This document shows positions 11,284 through 19,522 of a stretch of 32,734 nt of DNA, in pieces (the first letter of the stretch is position 1; each line of letters begins with the position of its first letter). The notes beneath the pieces are model-generated. The model ran no database searches. It worked only from the letters and a program-made list of their open reading frames with translations, and was not told where the DNA came from. Source of the stretch: Bacillota bacterium. GTDB taxonomy: Bacteria; Bacillota; Sulfobacillia; JAJZYS01; JAJYTV01. The stretch is taken from NCBI GenBank assembly GCA_021793315.1, contig JAJYSZ010000032.1, forward strand, positions 1-32,734, in the 5' to 3' direction. The translations under genes and the position numbers were made by a program.

Positions 11284-13281
11284 TCAGCGGAGCCGCGACC
11301 AGGTGCGGCCCCCGTCGCCCGTTCTGTAAATACCGGAGTTCGTGTCGAGGTACCCGACCTCGGCACTGACGAAGCTGAGGGCCCGATCGGGGAGGCCGAA
11401 CATCTCCAGCGCCGCAGTCTGCGGCAAGGCCTCGGCCTTCCACACGATGCCGCCGTCCGTCGTTCGCAGCAGCGTCTTGGCGCCCAGCTGGCCTGGCGCC
11501 AGCACCCACCCGTCCTCGGCATTGACAAAATCGACCGCCGCATAGTTGGACGCCGGCAACCTCCCGACTCTCCGCCAGCCGGCGCCGCCGCTCGCGGTGC
11601 GGTAGAGGACACCGGTGGGGGCGTCGAGTGCCCAGCCTTGGCTGGGCGAGAGGAACCAGGTGGCCAGCATGTCCCCTGGCCCTGAGAACGGCACGCTGCC
11701 GGAGGTGTGCCACGTCTTGCCGCCATCTTGGCTGATCCTGACCCGCGGCAGCCCTTGCAAGACCTCCTGGCCCGCAAAGGCCTGCAAGTTCACACGGCCG
11801 ATCCAGCCGGCTGCGTCGCCGATCCTGCGCACGACGCGCCAGGTCCTGCCGCCGTCCCCCGAGCGCAGCACCTGCCCCGGAATCAGGCGCCCCACGGACG
11901 GCGTCGTGGCGAAGACGTAGCCCACGCCGGTTCGGGTGAACGTGAAGCCGGACAGCGTTACGCCTGAAGCGAAGGCGTGCAGCATCTGCCACGTCCGCCC
12001 GGCATCGCGCGTTGCGAGCAGGCTGTAGTGTCCGGCCACGAGGGCCATGCCGTAGCCCAGGTTCCGGGTGACGAACTGAATTCCAAGGTTGGGAGAGAGC
12101 GGCGGCCAGACAGGACGGAAGGAGGTGGTTGCGGCAGAACTGTGGAGAACGTCCGCGCCCGGGTCCGCGACCCAGATGCCCCCCTGGCCGTCGAGCGAGA
12201 TGGCCGCGATCTGCACGCCCTGGGCAAGCACATCCTGTGCCCTGCCGGCAGGTGGGATCCACGTGAGATCGTTCCCGGACTGCCCCACCGCAAATGCTCC
12301 CTGGGAAGAGGCGGAGAGCCGGGTGACGACGGGTAGCGGCCCTGGCATCTGCGAGAGGGCGGAGAGAGACTGCGCGGTCTTCAGCTGCCAGTGCAGCCCG
12401 CCATCCCGGCTGAGCACGAGGTCGCTGCTGCAGTGCGGCATGGCGCAGGCCGACCCTTCGTTGAAGACCGCCCAGGCAGTCGAGCCCGAGACGGCAAGGA
12501 GGTTGATGCCGCTCGGGCCGTTCTCTGTGCTCCCATACGGCACGTCGATCTGCCCGCTGCCAAGGAAATAGGTGTCGGCAACGAAGAGGGACGCGGGAAG
12601 CTGCCAGACGGCCTGCCAGGTCCCGCCGGCATCGGCCGTGCGCCAGATCCTCCGGTCAGAGGTGGCAAGTCCGACCGTCGGCGAGAGGAAGAGGACGTCA
12701 TTGGCGCGCGCCGGGAGCGTCGCGGCCTGCCAGCTGCGGCCCCCGTCCGCGGTGCGGTAGAGGATCCCGTCGAGAAGCGCGTAGCCCTCCCGGCCGCCGG
12801 CCGCCAGGGCCACCTTGTCGAGGCTCTCGCGGTACGGCTTGGTGCGTAGACGCTGCGTCTGACGCAGCTGCCAGGTGGCACCGCCGTTGGACGTGGCGAA
12901 GAGCTCGGCACGGTTCTTCGTCTTGCCGACCAGAAAACCGCTCTGCGCGCTCGTGAAGTCGAGACCGGTCACCTCAAGGTCCGCGGGCAGCGCGTGGCGC
13001 GTCCAGCTGCGGCCACCGTCGGAGGTGGCGAGCAGGATGGCCGGCCCGGCGCCAGCGCTGCCAAGCGGTGTGGTCCACGGCGGCTGCGCAACGGCCATGA
13101 AGCCGATCTCGGCGGAGAGGAACTGCATCGCCAGCGGGTCGCGCTGCGGCGGGATCCCCCGGACGACGGCAGGCTTCGTCTGCCTGACCGAAAACGTCTG
13201 GCCGGGCTGCGCCTGCGCCGCAGAGCAGCCGGCCAGGAGCAGCCCGAGCAGCGCGGCTCCGCTGCGCATGCGCACGCCCAT
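11284..13281 (-). CDS. Lipoprotein with eleven Asp-box repeats (BNR/YCF48-like beta-propeller)
   Basis: 665 residues from the ATG at 13281. Nearby in-frame GTG and ATG starts at 13275 and 13269 are equally possible. The N-terminus is a lipoprotein signal: basic residues, hydrophobic core, lipobox LLAGC with the modified Cys at 19. The rest contains at least eleven Asp-box motifs of the form S/T-x-D/N/S-x-G-x-x-W (for example TSDGGRSW, TRDAGRTW, SQDGGKTW, TGDGGRTW). These sit at the turns of propeller blades in sialidase-like and YCF48/Hcf136-like proteins. No sialidase arginine triad or other active site could be assigned. It is likely anchored on the outer face of the membrane, perhaps in binding or assembly. 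It is upstream of guaB but probably unrelated in function. Confidence 0.8.
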   Translation of the reverse strand: MGVRMRSGAALLGLLLAGCSAAQAQPGQTFSVRQTKPAVVRGIPPQRDPLAMQFLSAEIGFMAVAQPPWTTPLGSAGAGPAILLATSDGGRSWTRHALPADLEVTGLDFTSAQSGFLVGKTKNRAELFATSNGGATWQLRQTQRLRTKPYRESLDKVALAAGGREGYALLDGILYRTADGGRSWQAATLPARANDVLFLSPTVGLATSDRRIWRTADAGGTWQAVWQLPASLFVADTYFLGSGQIDVPYGSTENGPSGINLLAVSGSTAWAVFNEGSACAMPHCSSDLVLSRDGGLHWQLKTAQSLSALSQMPGPLPVVTRLSASSQGAFAVGQSGNDLTWIPPAGRAQDVLAQGVQIAAISLDGQGGIWVADPGADVLHSSAATTSFRPVWPPLSPNLGIQFVTRNLGYGMALVAGHYSLLATRDAGRTWQMLHAFASGVTLSGFTFTRTGVGYVFATTPSVGRLIPGQVLRSGDGGRTWRVVRRIGDAAGWIGRVNLQAFAGQEVLQGLPRVRISQDGGKTWHTSGSVPFSGPGDMLATWFLSPSQGWALDAPTGVLYRTASGGAGWRRVGRLPASNYAAVDFVNAEDGWVLAPGQLGAKTLLRTTDGGIVWKAEALPQTAALEMFGLPDRALSFVSAEVGYLDTNSGIYRTGDGGRTWSRLR

Positions 13282-13442
13282 CACCTCGCCACCACCGTAG
13301 CGCGTCCGCCAGCCGGCTTCCATAGTGGATCCTGGATGATCCGCCAGAGGAGATCCTCAGAGATCCTTGCCGGTATCATGTGCGACCGTGCCGCCAGACC
13401 TAGCAGGTAGCTTTGACGCTGGCTTCCTGCTGCCGAGGATCT

Positions 13443-13464
13443 GGTTTCACAGCGATCAGAAACC
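13443..13464 (-). terminator. Weak hairpin downstream of the small lipoprotein gene
   Basis: GGTTTC (13443-13448) pairs with GAAACC (13459-13464) around a 10-base loop. An alternative CAGCG/CGCTG pairing overlaps it. It lies about 40 bases past the stop of the 145-residue gene and has no clear T-tract, so a terminator role is only possible. The rest of 13282-13502 holds no gene; four GATCC repeats lie at 13328-13366. Confidence 0.25.
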
Positions 13465-13502
13465 GCTGCGAGCCGACGTTGCCCAGCAACGCCGCTTCGT
13501 TC

Positions 13503-13940
13503 TTAGTTCTGTAGGTATTCCGATACGGTGTTGCGGTTACCGCTCATATCCACCTGTGTCCAGGTCGCCTTTATGGGGAAGCTGAGTCCGTTTGGGAAGG
13601 AAACCAAGACACCCTCGCTGCCTGGCACGTCCAATGGATCGCTTGCCGATTGCGTGATCCACGATTCGCTGTTCCCCACACGCACCCTCCGTACGTATAA
13701 GAACTTCGCAATGCCGTGATCGCCCGTTGTGTCAGTCAAAGTCAGGTTCATGGCGGTCTGTGTACCTTTGTTCTGCAGAATTACCGTGCCGTCATCGGAG
13801 GGTGCGCCGAACGACGACATCGTGAGAACGAGTTTAGGGTCGAAGGTCTTAGCCGAAGCGTTCACGTTGGACTGATTCGCTGCGCCACATCCACCCAATA
13901 CGAGAGCCAGAAGGGCTATTCCGATTCCGATTTGTTTCAT
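13503..13940 (-). CDS. Small lipoprotein, function unknown
   Basis: 145 residues. A lipoprotein signal with lipobox LVLGGC puts the lipidated Cys at 18, followed by a short Asn/Ser-rich linker. The mature part looks like a single small beta-sandwich with a repeated hydrophobic alternation. It has no cysteine and no recognisable catalytic motif. The ATG at 13940 follows AGGGGGAAAGAGA. Base composition is visibly less GC-rich than in the surrounding housekeeping genes, with A- or T-ending codons common, which suggests acquisition or weaker selection. A -10-like TATACT lies on the minus strand at 13965-13960, about 20 bases before the start, but no good -35 is seen. Confidence 0.75.
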   Translation of the reverse strand: MKQIGIGIALLALVLGGCGAANQSNVNASAKTFDPKLVLTMSSFGAPSDDGTVILQNKGTQTAMNLTLTDTTGDHGIAKFLYVRRVRVGNSESWITQSASDPLDVPGSEGVLVSFPNGLSFPIKATWTQVDMSGNRNTVSEYLQN

Positions 13941-13983
13941 TCTCTTTCCCCCTATTTCCAGTATACTCCATTCAGAATTTACC

Positions 13984-14849
13984 TCATAGAAGGTTTTTTG
14001 TGGTGGTGAACTTCACGGAGAACGGGCGTAGCCAGCGCTTCAGGCCGCTGTGAGATGCTAGATGCCAAGCTCGTGCACGCCACGCTTCGCGTTCAGGATC
14101 TGAAGCGGGATCTTGTTCGTCCGTGTAAACGCCCCATACGCAGAGGCTGCATCAGTACACGGTATGCAGTTCTGCACGCAGCCGTTCATTGCCCCCTGCA
14201 GCTGCTTTGCGGTGACATGTCCAAATCCTGTGACTTCGGACACAGTGCCCTCCTGCCTGTCGCGTGCGACCAAGACAGAGACCTGGTAGTGGCTGATTAC
14301 TCGCAGTGCCGCCTTGCCTCCCGAATACCGTGCAGCTCGGGTAAGGTGCCGGGACCCCTTCTGCGACTCCAGGAAGAAGGTCTCGTCGGCTTCCACAATG
14401 CCTGTCAGGTTTGGCTTGGGGAGTTGCCGGAGCCCGGAAAGGATCTTGTGCCTCCAGTAGAAGGCGGTCGGCACTCTGATGCCAACCTGCTGCGCCGAAC
14501 GTTGGATGGACATCCCCTGGATCATGCACCAGGCATACTTCAGCCGCGCGTTTATGTCGTAGTGGGTCCCCGCCATTGGGGATACAGTGGCGTCGTTGAA
14601 GGTCTTTCGGCAGTTCACGCACCGATACCGCCACCGGTTCTTGTACTTGCCGTGACGATGAACATGCGTTGACCCGCAGCGCGGACAAGCGAACCCCTTG
14701 GCGAACCTCTTCTCTCTGAAATCAACTACCACGTGTGGGCTGGCTATCGGTTGAAGTAGCCGAGCCAACTGCTTGTAGAGGAACTCATGATCGCTGGCGG
14801 GAAGCTGCACGAGTGTCTGAGCCATAGCCACAGCGGTTGGGCTTGCCAA
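13984..14849 (-). pseudogene. Decayed IS1595-family transposase
   Basis: The open part (14058-14849, 263 residues from a TTG with GAGGTGG before it) has the family layout: an N-terminal zinc ribbon (CPRCGS and CVNCRK, about 55-82), a helical DNA-binding region, and a DDE-type core with EADETFF and TDAASAYG giving the first two acidic residues. It then stops at a TAG right after GVHELGI. The missing end can still be read in another frame: minus-strand codons from about 14049 to 13984 encode HSGLKRWLRPF and end in TGA. A stop mutation plus a small deletion have therefore removed the last catalytic region. The element should be immobile unless helped in trans. Terminal inverted repeats and a target duplication could not be identified. 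Confidence 0.8.
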
Positions 14850-14875
14850 AGGATGCCACCTCAGGGTTCAGTAGC

Positions 14876-14922
14876 AAAAGACAAAGAGAGCCGCCGCCGT
14901 TTCCGGCGGACGGCCAAGGCTC
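14876..14922 (-). terminator. Rho-independent terminator after murC
   Basis: Read on the minus strand, an outer GAGCC/GGCTC pair encloses a CCGCCG-GAAA-CGGCGG hairpin (14888-14922), followed by the T-rich stretch TCTTTGTCTTTT. It starts about 20 bases after the murC stop and separates murC from the insertion-sequence remnant. Confidence 0.8.
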
Positions 14923-14942
14923 GTTTCTTCTGCTGCAGGGCG

Positions 14943-16331
14943 TCAGCGCCCGGTGGCGCCGCTGCGTCCCGCTTCCGGCCGCTCCACCGCGTGTCCGAGG
15001 CGCTGCGCGAGGCGGTAGACGTCGCCTGCACCCATCACCAGGAGGACATCGCCGGGCTTGAGCACCTCCTGCAGATACGTCTCCGCCTCCTCGGCACCAT
15101 GCACGTGGTGCACCTTCGTGCCATGCGCCGCCATGCTCTGGGCGAGCCTCTCCGACGAGATGCCGGGGATCGGGGCTTCGCCCGGGGGCGAGTAGATGTC
15201 GAGCAGCCAGGCCTCGTCGGCCTGCTTGAACGCCTGCGCGAACTCCTCGAAGAGCAGCTTCGTCCGGGCGTAGCGCTGCGGCTGAAAGACGGCCAGCACG
15301 CGAGCCGGCTTCAGCTCCCGCGCGGCCTCAAGGACAGCCGCGATCTCCGTGGGGTGATGCGCATAGTCCGAGACGACAGTGATGCCCTGTCCCCTGCCGA
15401 CAATCTCGAAGCGGCGGGCCGCGTTGCGGAAGCGGCGCAGGGCGCTGATCATCACATGCGGGCTCACGCCGAGGCTGTCTGCGACAGCGATCGCCGCCAG
15501 GGCGTTGCGCACATTGTGCAGGCCGGGGATCAGCAGCTCGAAGCGGCCGATGGCCCCCTCCGGGCCGACCGCCGTGAAGCGGTGGCCTCCGCCCTGGACG
15601 GGCAGCACGCGCAGGGCACGGTAGTCGCTGCCGCTGGCAATGCCGTAGGAGACGCAGGGCCGGCCGCTCGAGAGCGCGATCTCGCGCACCAGCGGGCTGT
15701 CATGGCAGATGAAGGCCTTGCCGGTGGTGCCGGCGAGAAAGGTGCGGTAGGCGGCGATCACATTCGCGAAATCGCCTGCGTAATGGTCGAGGTGCTCAGG
15801 TTCCGCGTTCGTCAGCACGGCAATCTCCGGATGGTACCGCAGGAAGGAGCCGTCGCTCTCGTCCGCCTCGGCGATGACGATGGGACCATGGCCAATGCGC
15901 GCGTTGCCGCCGAGCCAGTCGAGCTCGCCGCCCACCACGACACTCGGGTCGAGCCCGGCTTCGATCAGGATGGCGGAGATCATCGAGGTCGTGGTGGTCT
16001 TGCCGTGCGTGCCGGTGACGCAAATGCCGCGGCCGTGCTCGAGGATGCGGGCGAGCATCTCGGACCTGTGCACCACCTGCGCACCGCGCGCACGCGCCGC
16101 CAGCACCTCCACGTTGTCCGCGGGCACATCGGTCGAATAGATGACGATATCCGCGCCAGCCTGGTTTTCCGCGCGGTGTCCATAGGTGATCGGCACGCCG
16201 ATCTGCGCTAGCCGTTCGGTGCGGGAGGACGGCTGGACGTCGGATCCGGTCACCACACTGCCTTGGCCTTTGAGCACATACGCGATCGCACTCATGCCGT
16301 AGCCGCCGATTCCGACGAAATGCGCGTGCAC
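14943..16331 (-). CDS. murC: UDP-N-acetylmuramate--L-alanine ligase
   Basis: 462 residues. MurC adds L-Ala to UDP-MurNAc using ATP, in the cytoplasm. The N-terminal domain begins with GIGGYGMSAIA (7-17), the MurC-type UDP-sugar binding loop. The ATP loop GTHGKTTTTSM is at 107-117, the central domain has EADESDGSF and EPEHLDHY, and the C-terminal domain has SDYAHHPTEI and FQPQRYAR. The start is GTG at 16331 with GGGGGG and AAAGG before it. MurC in many bacteria sits in the dcw cluster, but here it is at the end of a t6A/carbonic-anhydrase gene row. Confidence 0.96.
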   Translation of the reverse strand: MHAHFVGIGGYGMSAIAYVLKGQGSVVTGSDVQPSSRTERLAQIGVPITYGHRAENQAGADIVIYSTDVPADNVEVLAARARGAQVVHRSEMLARILEHGRGICVTGTHGKTTTTSMISAILIEAGLDPSVVVGGELDWLGGNARIGHGPIVIAEADESDGSFLRYHPEIAVLTNAEPEHLDHYAGDFANVIAAYRTFLAGTTGKAFICHDSPLVREIALSSGRPCVSYGIASGSDYRALRVLPVQGGGHRFTAVGPEGAIGRFELLIPGLHNVRNALAAIAVADSLGVSPHVMISALRRFRNAARRFEIVGRGQGITVVSDYAHHPTEIAAVLEAARELKPARVLAVFQPQRYARTKLLFEEFAQAFKQADEAWLLDIYSPPGEAPIPGISSERLAQSMAAHGTKVHHVHGAEEAETYLQEVLKPGDVLLVMGAGDVYRLAQRLGHAVERPEAGRSGATGR

Positions 16332-16378
16332 CTTTGCAATCCCCCCGGTTCAGCCTTTCGCTACGCTCAAAAGAGTTC

Positions 16379-16918
16379 CTAGCTCGGACTATGGTCGCCG
16401 GGATTGTCTTGCGCCAAACGCCGGTACGCAGCTGCGAGCTCTCGGTAGTGCTCGGCCGACCGCCTCAGCCACTCCACCTCCTCCGGCCGCAGGGCCCGGA
16501 GCACCCGCGCGGGCACGCCGGCCGCCAGCATGCCTGCCGGCACCTCCTTGCCCTCGGGCAGCAGGGCGCCCGCGGCCAAGAGGGCCCCCTCCCCCACTTT
16601 GGCGCCGTTCAGGATGACGGCCGCCATGCCGATCAGGGCACCGTCGGCGATGCTTGCGCCGTGCACGATCGCGCGATGCCCGATGGTGACGTTCCGCCCG
16701 ACCTTCAGAGGGAAGCCAGGGTCGGCGTGGGCGACGGCGCCGTCCTGGAGATTCGTTCCCGCGCCGATCTCGATCCGCTCGGCGTCGCCGCGCAGCACGG
16801 CGCCGTACCAGACAGATGCCCCCTCGCCGATCGCGACGTCGCCGACGATGTCCGCCGACGGCGCGACAAAGACGCCCGCCGCCAGCTTCGGTTTGCCGGT
16901 CGGGCTCTCGTGCAGCAA
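16379..16918 (-). CDS. Gamma-carbonic-anhydrase-like left-handed beta-helix protein
   Basis: 179 residues from a TTG at 16918, chosen because AAGGAGGG lies about 7 bases before it. A left-handed beta-helix of hexapeptide repeats fills residues 15-145, followed by a C-terminal helix. H64, H81 and H86 keep the 17- and 5-residue spacing of the metal-binding histidines of the YrdA/PaaY/gamma-CA group (HADPG, then GHRAIVHG). A trimeric metal-binding protein is expected. Whether it hydrates CO2 or acts on CoA thioesters cannot be told from sequence. It lies 13 bases after tsaD and may be on the same transcript. Confidence 0.85.
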   Translation of the reverse strand: MLHESPTGKPKLAAGVFVAPSADIVGDVAIGEGASVWYGAVLRGDAERIEIGAGTNLQDGAVAHADPGFPLKVGRNVTIGHRAIVHGASIADGALIGMAAVILNGAKVGEGALLAAGALLPEGKEVPAGMLAAGVPARVLRALRPEEVEWLRRSAEHYRELAAAYRRLAQDNPGDHSPS

Positions 16919-16931
16919 AGGAATCCCTCCT

Positions 16932-17930
16932 TCAAGGCTTGAACGGGTGGATCACCGGCTCGGCGCCCATGTCCCAGGGCGATCGCTGCCCCGCCTCGTA
17001 CATCGTGAGGCCGAGCCTGGCGATCATGGCTGCGTTGTCGGTGGTGTGGCCCAGCGGAGGCACGAGCAGCGAGAGACCCTCGCGACGCAGGGCGTCCGCG
17101 AAGCGCTGCCTGAGATAGCCGTTCGCGGAGACGCCGCCGGCAAAGATGAGGCGACGGCAGCCGGTCTGCCTCTGGGCGAGCGACGCCCGTTCCCAGAGCT
17201 GGTCGAAGACGGCCGCCTGGAAGGCGGCCGCGATGTCCTCCGGTGCCGCCCCCTGGCGCCGCAGCGACTGGGCGGCCGTCTTGAGCCCGGAAAAACTGAA
17301 ATCAAGACTTCCCTGGAAGAGGCCGACGCGCGGCAGGCGGGCGCGGTCCGGATCGCCGGTCCTGGCTAGGCTCTCGATCGCCGGGCCGCCGGGATAGCCG
17401 AGCCCGAGGCTTCTCGCCACCTTGTCGAATGCCTCGCCCGCGGCGTCGTCCCTGGAACGGCCAAGCACCTGGACCCCGGTCGGCCCAGCGAGCAGCAGAA
17501 GATCGGTGTGGCCGCCCGACGCCACCAGGGCCAGGTCCGGGTAGCGGGGCTCCGCCTCGAGGTAGGCCGCGTGGGCATGCGCGACCACATGGTTCACGCC
17601 GACGAGCGGCAGCTGGCGCGCGAACGCGAACGCCTTCGCCCAGGAGAGGCCGACCATCAGGGCGCCGGCGAGCCCCGGCCCCCGCGTCACAGCGACGAGG
17701 CCGACATCTTCGCTTCGGACGCCCCCCTGGGCCAGAGTCTCGCGCACGACAGGGCCGATTCGCTCGAGATGCCGCCGCGCCGCCACCTCTGGCACGACGC
17801 CGCCGAAGGCCTCGTGCAGGTCGATCTGGCTCGCGACGACGGAGCCGAGCAGCCGTCCGTCCTGCCGCAGCACCGCGGCGGCCGTCTCATCGCAGCTCGT
17901 CTCGATGCCCAGGCAGAGGAGATCGTTCAA
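16932..17930 (-). CDS. tsaD: tRNA N6-threonylcarbamoyladenosine transferase TsaD
   Basis: 332 residues. TsaD transfers the threonylcarbamoyl group to A37 of ANN-decoding tRNAs. The ASKHA fold begins with LGIETSCDETA. The metal-binding HxxxH is H114/H118 (in GVNHVVAHAHA). Also visible are ASGGHTDLLLL, DFSFSGLKTA and GGVSANGYLR. The start is TTG at 17930, with GGGGGAGGG 6 bases before it and a four-base overlap with the rimI stop (TTGA). A longer frame upstream is a shadow. It is the last t6A gene of the operon. TsaC, which makes the threonylcarbamoyl-AMP, is not in the window. Confidence 0.96.
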   Translation of the reverse strand: MNDLLCLGIETSCDETAAAVLRQDGRLLGSVVASQIDLHEAFGGVVPEVAARRHLERIGPVVRETLAQGGVRSEDVGLVAVTRGPGLAGALMVGLSWAKAFAFARQLPLVGVNHVVAHAHAAYLEAEPRYPDLALVASGGHTDLLLLAGPTGVQVLGRSRDDAAGEAFDKVARSLGLGYPGGPAIESLARTGDPDRARLPRVGLFQGSLDFSFSGLKTAAQSLRRQGAAPEDIAAAFQAAVFDQLWERASLAQRQTGCRRLIFAGGVSANGYLRQRFADALRREGLSLLVPPLGHTTDNAAMIARLGLTMYEAGQRSPWDMGAEPVIHPFKP

Positions 17931-18397
17931 TGCCGGCCCTCCCCCGGCATCTCGCCCCAGACCATGATGTAGGCGTCCTCGCCGTTGTCGGTGTAGTACC
18001 CGCGGCGCAGCCCGACCTTCTGGAAGCCGAGCGACGTGTAGAGATGCTGCGCCACGTTGTTCGTGACCCGCACCTCGAGCGTCACCCGCACGCCGCCCTG
18101 CATCCGGGCGAGATCCATCTCGGCCTGCATCAGCAGCCTGCCGACACCCTTGCCGCGGGCATCCGGATGCACGGCGACATTCGTGATATGGCCCTCGTCG
18201 ATGACGAACCACATGCCGATATACCCCACCACCCGCTGGCCGGCCCGCGCGATCAGGTAGTGCGCGTAGGCGTTCTCGGTCAGCTCCGAGACAAACGCCC
18301 GCCTGGACCAGGGCGTCGGGTACGAGCGGCGTTCGATCACGAGCACCTGGTCGATGTCGCCCAGCTGCATCTCCTCGATGCGCACCGGTTCATCCAT
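17927..18397 (-). CDS. rimI: Ribosomal-protein-alanine N-acetyltransferase-like GNAT protein
   Basis: 156 residues, normal for RimI. It is a single GNAT domain with the acetyl-CoA loop PDARGKGVGRLLM (about 79-90) and the late motif NNVAQHLYTSLGF. The ATG at 18397 overlaps the tsaB stop by eight bases, which suggests coupling. The SD is weak, and an upstream ATG at 18457 would add 20 residues lying inside tsaB. RimI acetylates the N-terminus of ribosomal protein S18 in E. coli. In this operon position it is commonly called RimI, though substrates in other bacteria may be broader. Confidence 0.9.
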   Translation of the reverse strand: MDEPVRIEEMQLGDIDQVLVIERRSYPTPWSRRAFVSELTENAYAHYLIARAGQRVVGYIGMWFVIDEGHITNVAVHPDARGKGVGRLLMQAEMDLARMQGGVRVTLEVRVTNNVAQHLYTSLGFQKVGLRRGYYTDNGEDAYIMVWGEMPGEGRH

Positions 18398-19076
18398 CGA
18401 GTCTTCGGGGTGCGGTGGCCGGCGGCCGAAGGTAAAGCGCAGCGGTGGATAGCGCATCGTCCAGTGCCTCCTCCCGAGCACGCATCGCAAAGAGTCCGAG
18501 CCTTGCGGCCCCCATCTGGCTGGGTCCTATGCGGGCGAAGGCGAATCCGCGCACGATCTCCTCGTGCCGCCGTACGGCGTCGCCCATCACTTCCACGGGC
18601 CTCCCGAAGGACCGGCACTCCTCAAGGAACTCCCGCATCGGGCGCATGCCCGGTCCGATGCGCTCCTCGGGCAGTCCCTTCCGGCGCACCTCGTAGAGCG
18701 CGCAGAAGGCGTCCTCCCGCCGGGCATCCAGCGCCGGCGCGTAGAGCCCTTCGAGGCTGCGGCTCGCAGCGCTCGCCCAGAGTCCCGGCACGCCGAACAC
18801 CGGGATGCCGAGCCCTTGCCCCATCGCCTCGGCCGCCGCGAGGCCGATGCGGATGCCCGTGTAGGACCCGGGTCCGCGGTCGACGGCGATCTGGCCGACG
18901 GCGGCCTGCGACAGCCCTGCGAGGCGCAGGGCTTCGGCGATGGCCGGGACGAGTCGGGCCGAGTGCAGGCGCGGGGCCTCCTGCTCGACGTCCGCGAGCA
19001 GGGCGCCGTCGGCCCCGAGCAGGGCCACGCCGAGCAGGTCGCCGGTCGTCTCGATGCAAAGCCAGTTGCCGCTCAT
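18390..19076 (-). CDS. tsaB: tRNA threonylcarbamoyladenosine biosynthesis protein TsaB
   Basis: 228 residues, a TsaD-like ASKHA protein without the metal site. It begins with LCIETTGDLLGVALL and has DRGPGSYTGIRIGLAAAEAMG, the strong TsaB signature. It forms the scaffold of the TsaB-TsaD-TsaE complex that makes t6A. The ATG at 19076 overlaps the tsaE stop as ATGA and is preferred over a GTG 9 bases upstream. Confidence 0.95.
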   Translation of the reverse strand: MSGNWLCIETTGDLLGVALLGADGALLADVEQEAPRLHSARLVPAIAEALRLAGLSQAAVGQIAVDRGPGSYTGIRIGLAAAEAMGQGLGIPVFGVPGLWASAASRSLEGLYAPALDARREDAFCALYEVRRKGLPEERIGPGMRPMREFLEECRSFGRPVEVMGDAVRRHEEIVRGFAFARIGPSQMGAARLGLFAMRAREEALDDALSTAALYLRPPATAPRRLDG

Positions 19077-19522
19077 GCGGGCCACCCGAGGCGCCCGAGC
19101 GCCTCCTGTGCGGCGGAGCCAAAACCCTCAAGTTCCGCCGAGCGGCGCTCGCCCTCGCCCGTCAAGCGGATCTCGAGCCGCTCCAAAGGCCAGTCCCCTT
19201 CGGCGCGCTCGGGCCATTCGACGAGCAGCACGGCGTCAGGCGCGAAAATCTCCTCCATGTCGAACTCCCTGAGGTCCGCCTGCCCGAGGCGATACAGATC
19301 CAGGTGGTAGAGACCGTCCGGATAGGCCTGAAGCAGGGTGAATGTCGGACTCGGCGCATAGGCGATGCCGGTGCGGGCTTCGATGAATCCCTGGCAGAGG
19401 GTCGTCTTTCCGGCTCCGAGCTCGCCGCGCAGCAGGATGCAGAGTCCGCCCTGCACCGCCTGCCCCAGGGCGCGCCCCAAGGTGCGCGTGGCTTCGGGGC
19501 CGTCCAGCTCGATCCGCCTCAT
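19073..19522 (-). CDS. tsaE: tRNA threonylcarbamoyladenosine biosynthesis ATPase TsaE
   Basis: 149 residues. P-loop ATPase with Walker A GELGAGKTT (33-41), then SPTFTL and YHLDLYRL. The acidic VEWPER segment near 101-106 is typical of the YjeE family. TsaE binds TsaB-TsaD and drives turnover of the t6A complex. The ATG at 19522 overlaps the thiL stop as ATGA, and a G-rich GGGGGCGGG precedes it. Confidence 0.95.
   Translation of the reverse strand: MRRIELDGPEATRTLGRALGQAVQGGLCILLRGELGAGKTTLCQGFIEARTGIAYAPSPTFTLLQAYPDGLYHLDLYRLGQADLREFDMEEIFAPDAVLLVEWPERAEGDWPLERLEIRLTGEGERRSAELEGFGSAAQEALGRLGWPA

Noticed and set aside
13950-14900. Terminal inverted repeats of the insertion sequence
   Set aside because: Sequences on either side of the transposase were compared by eye and share only weak, scattered matches; ends and target duplication cannot be defined.
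14787-16211. Open frame of 474 codons on the plus strand
   Set aside because: Runs antisense through murC, whose motifs are unmistakable on the minus strand.
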